NCBI GenBank assembly: GCA_018333845.1
Contig: JAGXSK010000245.1
Span: 1 to 11,666 of the forward strand
From: Clostridia bacterium
GTDB taxonomy: Bacteria; Bacillota; DSM-16504; Desulfitibacterales; Desulfitibacteraceae
Direction: 5' to 3'
Length of the DNA: 11,666 bases
Below, piece by piece: positions 7,431 to 11,666 of this stretch. Below the pieces are notes generated by a model that saw only the letters and a list, made by a program, of their open reading frames with translations, searched no databases and was not told where the DNA came from. Each line of letters opens with the position of its first letter. The stretch's first letter is position 1. A program made the translations under genes and the position numbers.

Positions 7431-7488
7431 ATTGTAGCAAAAACATAGGAATGGAATAGTAACAGTAATGTCGAGTTTCTATTACTAT
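7431..7488 (-). promoter_or_regulatory. Candidate promoter and regulator sites of the BMP operon
   Basis: On the minus strand a good -10 hexamer TACAAT is present (7436-7431), preceded by no convincing -35 at 16-18 bases (TATTCC, CTATTC or ACTATT). Around and upstream of the -35 position are repeated AGTAA motifs: ATAGTAA at 7456-7462, CAGTAA at 7463-7468, and the inverted copy TTACTAT at 7482-7488. A good -10 with a weak -35 and flanking repeats is the pattern of an activator-dependent promoter; the obvious candidate is the adjacent AraC-type response regulator. The site assignment is inference. Confidence 0.4.
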
Positions 7489-7522
7489 CTTGATATAATT
7501 GTTAATGATTTGACATTTTGCA

Positions 7523-8329
7523 CTATTTTGTTTTGGTTAACCTTTTTCTGCGTTCCTCTTCAGGAGTAATACCCATACATTTTTTGTAAAGCCTGGAAAA
7601 ATAGCTGGGGTTCTGGTAACCTACCCTATAAGCTATCTCTGTTATTTTTAAATCAGTATTAATGAGAAGTGACTTTGCCTGGATCAGACGATAATTAATC
7701 AAGTAAATACTAAAATTTTCTCCTGTTACTCCCTTAAACAATCTGCTGAAATACTCCGGAGAACGATAGACCTGGCCTGCAACGTCTGCCAGCGAAATAG
7801 CTTCATGAAAATGCTCATGAATATACTCCAAAGCCTTTTCTATAAATTTATTGTTTTCAGGAATATCGCGATATTCTGCCAGCGTCTTTTTGGCAGCACG
7901 TTCCAACTGGTCTTTAATTATTTGCCTGTCATGCTGCGCGGAGCGGCCTTGGTGTGCGCGCCCCTCTGCTATCTTTTCGAGAATTTCAATTAATTCTGAG
8001 CTTCTTAATTCGGACTTTAAGATATATTCCTTGGCACCGCAGGAAATTGCTTGTTTTGCATAGGAAAATTCAGCGTGATTTGTCAAAATCACAAATTCCG
8101 TCTCAGGCAGTCTCTGTTTAATATTTTTCATTGCGGTAATCCCATCCATTTTAGGCATCCTGATATCCATAATTACCACATCAGGCCTTTCTTTTACGGC
8201 AAGCTCATATGCCTGCCATCCATCTGATGCAGTTCCAACAACCTCCAGATTATCCCTTTTATCCTTCAAACAATAGTTCAGCCACTCTCGAATTGGTTGT
8301 TCATCATCTGCAATAAGTATTCTTAACAT
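7523..8329 (-). CDS. Response regulator, receiver plus AraC-type DNA-binding domain (YesN-like)
   Basis: Cytoplasmic transcription regulator of 268 residues. The receiver domain covers about 1-120, with acidic residues D8 and D9, phosphoacceptor Asp55 in VVIMDIRMP, Thr83 and the conserved Lys105. A charged linker (about 120-160) leads to an AraC/XylS domain at 162-262: the first helix-turn-helix is around ISLADVAGQVYRSPEYFSRLFK (178-199), the second around KITEIAYRVGYQNPSYFSRLYK (228-249). The last block reads GITPEEE where many relatives have GxTPxxYR. AGGGGGC, overlapping the kinase stop, is the ribosome binding site; the genes are 9 bases apart and surely co-transcribed. The BMP importer lies 139 bases downstream on the same strand without an obvious intervening terminator, making it the likely target. 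Confidence 0.95.
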   Translation of the reverse strand: MLRILIADDEQPIREWLNYCLKDKRDNLEVVGTASDGWQAYELAVKERPDVVIMDIRMPKMDGITAMKNIKQRLPETEFVILTNHAEFSYAKQAISCGAKEYILKSELRSSELIEILEKIAEGRAHQGRSAQHDRQIIKDQLERAAKKTLAEYRDIPENNKFIEKALEYIHEHFHEAISLADVAGQVYRSPEYFSRLFKGVTGENFSIYLINYRLIQAKSLLINTDLKITEIAYRVGYQNPSYFSRLYKKCMGITPEEERRKRLTKTK

Positions 8330-8338
8330 AATTGCCCC

Positions 8339-10060
8339 CTAAGTATAATACCGTAATTTAAGGATTATTTTACTTCCTACCGGCTCATTGCGTTCAATTG
8401 TCAAACCATATGAGCCTCCACAAAGAATTCTAATTCTTTCATGCACATTTAGAATTCCTACTCTGTTCATTTGAACTTCTTTACTGAAAATTTCGGTAAT
8501 CTTTTCCTGGCTTATTCCGATTCCGTTGTCGGATATAGTAATATATAAATCAATATCTGTTAATTCTGCTTCCACTTTAATCACAATCAGTCTATTGGCC
8601 TGCAGGCCGAAGAAAATAGCATTTTCGATAATTGGCTGCAGGATGAATGAGGGGATTTGAGCATCTAAGGTTTTTTCATCCAGTAAGAATTCAACTGTAA
8701 AGGTATTGGAATATCTCATCTTTTGCAGGGCTATATAATCCTCTATATGCTTAATCTCATCTCTTAACGCTACAAATTCATCTGCACGGGATAGTACCCT
8801 TCTAAGCAACTTAGAAAAATGATAAAGCATCTCCTCTGCTTCCTTATGTTTACCCATTTCAACATAAAAACGAATAGAGCTTAAGGTATTATAAATAAAA
8901 TGCGGATTAATTTGAGCCTGCAAGAAATCAAGCTCCAGCAATCTTTTTTGGCGTTCGTTGTTAATGTTTTCTTCAAGCAGATAGTTCACGCGCTGAATCA
9001 ACTCATTAAAGGAAATAGAGATTTCCGAAAATTCCAGATAGGCACTGTCAGGAATTTGAATTGCATGATTGCCATTGTTAAATTCAGTCATTTTGTGGGT
9101 CAGCAAGGCTAACGGTTCTGCAATTTTTTTTGCTGCTGCAATTAGTGCCGCACCTGTAAGCAAAACACAAAAAAATCCAAAGGCTAACAAAAAAAACTCT
9201 ATTTTGGCAAGGGGCATCATTGCACTTTTCAAAGAAATTGACTCTACAATGTACCAACCATACCCGCTAATGGGGTGAAAAATGTAAAGCTTACCATCTT
9301 TTAAATAATAGTTATCCAGGCTGCTTTTATTTGCTTCAACAAAGCTGCTTAGTTTTTTATTGATTTGGTCTTTATCTTTATGAGAAATGATTATACCATT
9401 TTTGTCTGCAATCCAGAAATCCTTATCTCCATTGGTCAAACGAATGTAATTGTCCCACAGCAGTTTTTCATTAACATTTAATAGCAGCAGACCATAATTT
9501 TCTTTGGAAATATATGCATTAACATTCCTGGCTACCTGAAAAAAATAGTTTGTTCCTCCTAAAGCGTTTTTAGAAGACTTAATGGGAAAAATCACGCTAT
9601 CGGTACGATTTTCCAATACTTTACTGTATGTGGCCAGGTCTGCCTCGTGATTGGATGACATGGAGTACGAAGTGGAGTAGGTATTTCCATGCCTGTCGAT
9701 CAAATGTGCGTCAATGAGCATGGCCGTATTCCGATAGGACCAGATATAACCAGCCATAATACCTTCAATTTTTTGGATTTGTTCCTTACTTACACTCTTC
9801 CCATCAGAGCTGTTTTTTAGTAATTCGATAATACTCTTATCATATGCAATGCGGCTGGCCAGAACCTCAACATCCTTTAATTCCTGGTCGATTTTAATGG
9901 CAACCTGCTGAAGCATATTTGAGTTGAGCTGAATAACCTCTTTTTGAATAACTTTTTCAGCATATTTATAGGTAGAAAAGCCCAAAAAGATTATCAGGCA
10001 TAGCAGAATAATAAACAGGATTATGAACAATTGAAGAATTAAACTTCTTTTTTTCATCAT
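8339..10060 (-). CDS. Sensor histidine kinase with extracytoplasmic Cache-like domain (YesM-like)
   Basis: Membrane sensor kinase of 573 residues that should phosphorylate the adjacent response regulator. Segments: helix 1 (about 8-30), an extracytoplasmic region (31-282) with Cache-like features such as FWIADKNGIIISHKDK (215-230) and GYGWYIVESI (266-275), helix 2 (about 285-310), HAMP (about 310-360), a His_kinase dimerisation block with the phospho-accepting His387 in QINPHFIYNTL (383-393), and an ATPase domain with the N box LQPIIENAI (475-483) and DNGIGI (511-516). In the N box, relatives usually continue NAIxHG; here it is NAIFFG, with Phe for His. AAGGAAG (10064-10070) supports the ATG at 10060, with a second ATG immediately after. 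The type usually senses sugars or other nutrients through partner proteins or directly; the ligand is unknown. Confidence 0.95.
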   Translation of the reverse strand: MMKKRSLILQLFIILFIILLCLIIFLGFSTYKYAEKVIQKEVIQLNSNMLQQVAIKIDQELKDVEVLASRIAYDKSIIELLKNSSDGKSVSKEQIQKIEGIMAGYIWSYRNTAMLIDAHLIDRHGNTYSTSYSMSSNHEADLATYSKVLENRTDSVIFPIKSSKNALGGTNYFFQVARNVNAYISKENYGLLLLNVNEKLLWDNYIRLTNGDKDFWIADKNGIIISHKDKDQINKKLSSFVEANKSSLDNYYLKDGKLYIFHPISGYGWYIVESISLKSAMMPLAKIEFFLLAFGFFCVLLTGAALIAAAKKIAEPLALLTHKMTEFNNGNHAIQIPDSAYLEFSEISISFNELIQRVNYLLEENINNERQKRLLELDFLQAQINPHFIYNTLSSIRFYVEMGKHKEAEEMLYHFSKLLRRVLSRADEFVALRDEIKHIEDYIALQKMRYSNTFTVEFLLDEKTLDAQIPSFILQPIIENAIFFGLQANRLIVIKVEAELTDIDLYITISDNGIGISQEKITEIFSKEVQMNRVGILNVHERIRILCGGSYGLTIERNEPVGSKIILKLRYYT

Positions 10061-10293
10061 AATCTTCCTTCAACATGGAATTTTAAACAGCTGTCATTTC
10101 AAACTTTTACCGTTCCCCTAAGATTAAGGAAAGTTAACATAAATTATTTCGTGTTTTTAAGAGAGAATTCCTGCTAATAAAACCCCTTGCCTTCAGGCTC
10201 TTCCGACTAAAACTCAAAACATCATTCACGCCAGGCCCTTGAGCAAAAGTTCTAAAAATAAAATTTGTGATACTGCAGGAAGTAAAATTTTTT

Positions 10294-10300
10294 TGTCGAA
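10294..10300 (+). promoter_or_regulatory. Possible Spo0A box
   Basis: TGTCGAA within TTTTTGTCGAAA matches the 0A-box consensus (TGNCGAA, best with flanking T and A). It lies 14 bases before a CATAAT -10-like hexamer, where it would overlap the -35, the position of Spo0A at sigma-A promoters it activates. A seven-base match is expected about once by chance in a window this long, so this is a suggestion only. Confidence 0.25.
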
Positions 10301-10322
10301 ATAGTCCTTAGTTCATAATTAC

Positions 10323-10352
10323 AAACTTCATTCATATATATGAATGAAGTTT
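10323..10352. promoter_or_regulatory. Perfect 30-bp palindrome, candidate operator
   Basis: AAACTTCATTCA (10323-10334), central TATATA (10335-10340), TGAATGAAGTTT (10341-10352): perfect dyad symmetry with no unpaired spacer. It ends 3 bases before a TTGAAA -35-like hexamer and about 180 bases before the IclR gene. IclR proteins bind palindromes, often as tetramers on extended sites, so autoregulation is a natural guess. As RNA it would make a long AT-rich hairpin, but only TGCTTG follows, so it is not a good terminator. The binding partner is inferred. Confidence 0.55.
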
Positions 10353-10403
10353 TGCTTGAAAAATTGGATATGGGCGAATAAACACATGGTGAAAGGGGGG
10401 TTT

Positions 10404-10502
10404 ATGGCTCTAAATTTTCAGGAAGCATATAGTAGAATTTCAACTGAGAATATCTGTATATTGTTTAAAAGAGCAGGCAAGGAATGTGAGAACTATAAAT
10501 AG
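10404..10502 (+). CDS. Candidate 32-residue small protein or leader peptide
   Basis: ATG at 10404, TAG at 10500-10502. The start follows AAAGGGGGG (10392-10400), one of the strongest ribosome binding sites in the window, at good spacing. An in-frame ATG at 10386 has no ribosome binding site. The peptide begins MALNFQEAYSRIS and ends with a charged, lysine-rich part containing two cysteines (positions 18 and 28); no signal peptide or membrane segment is visible. It ends 32 bases before the IclR start and is co-oriented, so it could be a leader peptide or the first gene of that transcript. I do not recognise it, and it could be non-coding; support is the ribosome binding site and position only. 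Confidence 0.35.
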   Translation: MALNFQEAYSRISTENICILFKRAGKECENYK

Positions 10503-10534
10503 TATATAACGTGCAAAAGAGGTAAGATGCAAAA

Positions 10535-11302
10535 ATGGAAAATAAATACTTTTCTAATACAATTGCTAGAGCTTTTAAAATAATGGAAATGCTGGCCAAA
10601 CATAAATCTGCAGGCTTAAAAGAAATTGCAGACTACTTAAATGCACCACGCAGCAGCATTTTTAATGTCTTGTATACTTTGGAAAAACTTGGCTATGTCA
10701 ATAAAAACAGTCAAAATTTCTATGAATTAAACGCTAAAGTCATGTTTTTAGCAAACAGCTTTCTGTCTCAAAATGATTTGCGCTTTATAGTAAAGCCTTT
10801 TATGAAGGAAATAGTGTTAACTACCAGGGAAACCTGCCATCTTGCTGTTCTTTTAAAGAGTTCATATGAAATAGTATATATTGACCAGGTGCAGAGTCCA
10901 CAAACTGTGTCGTTAAAAGGATATATAGGAGCAGTATTTCCTGCCTATGCAACTTCATTAGGCAAAGTGTTATTGGCAAATTTAGAAGACAGTGAATTTG
11001 AAAAGTTTTTAAATCAAGTGGATTTACAGCCTTTAACCGAGCACACAATTACAAGTAAAGCTGAGCTAAAGAAAGAGATCTCAAAAGCAAAAGTACAGGG
11101 GTATGCTGTTGATAATATGGAAATTGATCTGGGTATTCGATGCATTGCAATACCTGTTAAAAGAATTAATGGAGAAGTTGTGGCAGCAATTAGTATATCT
11201 GCGCCTAAAGAAAGAATGGATGATGTTACAATTAACAATTATTCAAGGCTGCTTCTAGAATATGGCGAGAAAATTTCCAAGGAACTAAGCAACGTTATCT
11301 AA
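10535..11302 (+). CDS. IclR-family transcriptional regulator
   Basis: Cytoplasmic one-component regulator, 255 residues, full family length. An N-terminal winged helix-turn-helix spans about 8-70, with recognition region LKEIADYLNAPRSSIFNVLYTLEKLGYV (28-55). The C-terminal IclR effector domain spans about 80-252 and carries the family blocks YATSLGKVLLA (138-148), GYAVDNMEIDLGIRCIAIPV (189-208) and AAISISAPKERM (217-228). Members typically control catabolism of aromatic acids, glyoxylate/acetate or sugar acids, binding small organic acids. AGAGG (10518-10522) is 12 bases before the ATG, rather far, and an out-of-frame ATG at 10527 is closer to it. It precedes the iron-sulfur gene by 68 bases in the same orientation, so that gene cluster and its own promoter are likely targets. 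Confidence 0.95.
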   Translation: MENKYFSNTIARAFKIMEMLAKHKSAGLKEIADYLNAPRSSIFNVLYTLEKLGYVNKNSQNFYELNAKVMFLANSFLSQNDLRFIVKPFMKEIVLTTRETCHLAVLLKSSYEIVYIDQVQSPQTVSLKGYIGAVFPAYATSLGKVLLANLEDSEFEKFLNQVDLQPLTEHTITSKAELKKEISKAKVQGYAVDNMEIDLGIRCIAIPVKRINGEVVAAISISAPKERMDDVTINNYSRLLLEYGEKISKELSNVI

Positions 11303-11314
11303 CACAAAGAGATA

Positions 11315-11340
11315 AAAGGTTTAATTACTTTAAAGGTTTA
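11315..11340 (+). repeat. Direct repeat between the IclR and iron-sulfur genes
   Basis: AAAGGTTTA occurs at 11315-11323 and 11332-11340, 17 bases start to start. The flanks GATAAA (11311) and TTTATC (11337-11342) are also complementary, giving a weak 6-bp hairpin. It might be a regulator site or a weak attenuator before the iron-sulfur gene, or chance in AT-rich sequence. Confidence 0.3.
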
Positions 11341-11355
11341 TCCCAAACACGGAGC

Positions 11356-11363
11356 AAGGAGGT
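11356..11363 (+). promoter_or_regulatory. Ribosome binding site that fixes a TTG start
   Basis: AAGGAGGT is the full consensus Shine-Dalgarno. It lies 7 bases upstream of TTG at 11371, in frame with the iron-sulfur reading frame, and no ATG lies at usable distance in that frame. This decides the start of the gene at the right edge. Confidence 0.85.
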
Positions 11364-11370
11364 TAATTTA

Positions 11371-11666
11371 TTGCTAAAATTCAGCAAAGACAAATGTATA
11401 GGCTGCAGCATATGTGAAGTCATATGCTCAATGGAACATGAAGGAAAAATAAACACAAAAAAAGCCAGAATCCGCTATCGAGATGACTGGCCTCAGACAG
11501 GCAAAGTAGAAGTCTGCAGAAACTGTGGAGCAAAGCCCTGTATCAAAGTATGCCAGGAAAATGCCCTGGACCTGGATGGAGAAAACAACCTGGCATTTAA
11601 ACAAGAAGCCTGCACAGGCTGCCTGGACTGCAGCACAGCCTGTCCCTTTGGAGAACTGCCAACAGA
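11371..11666 (+). CDS. 4Fe-4S cluster electron-transfer protein (3' partial, TTG start)
   Basis: First 98 codons of a ferredoxin-like protein that runs off the window. Cysteines are arranged as C9-x2-C12-x2-C15-x3-C19, then C49-x2-C52-x4-C57-x3-C61, then C81-x2-C84-x2-C87-x3-C91-P: enough ligands for three clusters so far. The middle block CRNCGAKPCIKVC resembles the beta subunits of DMSO-reductase-type enzymes and the ferredoxin subunits encoded with tungsten aldehyde:ferredoxin oxidoreductases; the downstream partner that would tell is outside the window. No signal peptide, so cytoplasmic. The start is TTG at 11371, chosen because AAGGAGGT lies 7 bases upstream. Codons such as CTG, AGC and GGC look commoner than in the neighbours, giving this segment a slightly higher GC by eye. 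It follows the IclR gene and is probably controlled by it. Confidence 0.9.
   Translation, partial: MLKFSKDKCIGCSICEVICSMEHEGKINTKKARIRYRDDWPQTGKVEVCRNCGAKPCIKVCQENALDLDGENNLAFKQEACTGCLDCSTACPFGELPT

Larger units (their letters stand above)
10061..10534. other. Divergent intergenic region between the two-component and IclR genes
   Basis: 474 bases between two divergent genes. From left to right I see an 8-bp palindrome ACAGCTGT at 10087-10094, a GC-richer patch at 10182-10245 that includes GGCTCTTCC (10196), a Spo0A-box-like TGTCGAA (10294-10300), a -10-like CATAAT (10314-10319), a 30-bp palindrome (10323-10352), a possible promoter TTGAAA (10356-10361) - 17 bases - TAAACA (10379-10384), and a 32-codon ORF (10404-10502). 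I found no convincing promoter for the minus-strand kinase gene. The parts listed separately below carry their own confidence. Confidence 0.6.

Noticed and set aside
10323..10352. Terminator made by the 30-bp palindrome
   Set aside because: There is no co-oriented gene upstream to terminate on the plus strand, and neither side has a U-run of useful length.

Overview
The window reads as chromosomal DNA of an anaerobic, low-GC Firmicute, most likely a clostridial species. Supporting this are the AT-rich composition, strong AAGGAGGT-type ribosome binding sites, occasional TTG starts, a YesM/YesN-style two-component system, a lipoprotein signal with a Gram-positive-type short lipobox, and a multi-cluster ferredoxin-like protein at the right edge. 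The organism cannot be named from the sequence.

Layout: (1) bases 1-2523, plus strand: the end of dctP, then dctQ and dctM, a tripartite (TRAP) transporter of the type annotated as mannitol/chloroaromatic or 2-oxo acid/lactate (FcbT/TakP-like). dctQ and dctM overlap by 4 bases, and a strong hairpin sits between dctP and dctQ. (2) 2524-2776: a convergent intergenic region with a 15-bp terminator stem and two further inverted repeats. (3) 7383-2777, minus strand: a complete BMP-family ABC importer (lipoprotein, double ATPase, two permeases), also with a perfect hairpin directly after the binding-protein gene. (4) 10060-7523, minus strand: a YesM-type sensor histidine kinase and its YesN-type (receiver + AraC) response regulator, immediately upstream of and co-oriented with the BMP operon. 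(5) 10061-10534: a 474-base divergent intergenic region holding a possible Spo0A box, a perfect 30-bp palindrome and a 32-codon ORF with a strong Shine-Dalgarno. (6) 10535-11302, plus strand: an IclR-family regulator. (7) 11371 to the right edge: the start of a 4Fe-4S cluster protein with a TTG start and 12 cysteines in its first 91 codons.

How it may work together: the region looks like a nutrient-acquisition neighbourhood with two binding-protein-dependent importers of different energetics (ion-gradient TRAP and ATP-driven BMP) and two regulators. The two-component system probably senses an extracellular ligand through its Cache-like domain and controls the adjacent BMP importer, whose promoter has a weak -35 and AGTAA repeats. 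The IclR protein probably controls the redox gene(s) beginning at 11371 and perhaps its own transcription through the large palindrome. Substrates are not established: the BMP lipoprotein departs from the usual nucleoside-binding motifs. I see no CRISPR array, tRNA, rRNA or intact mobile element.
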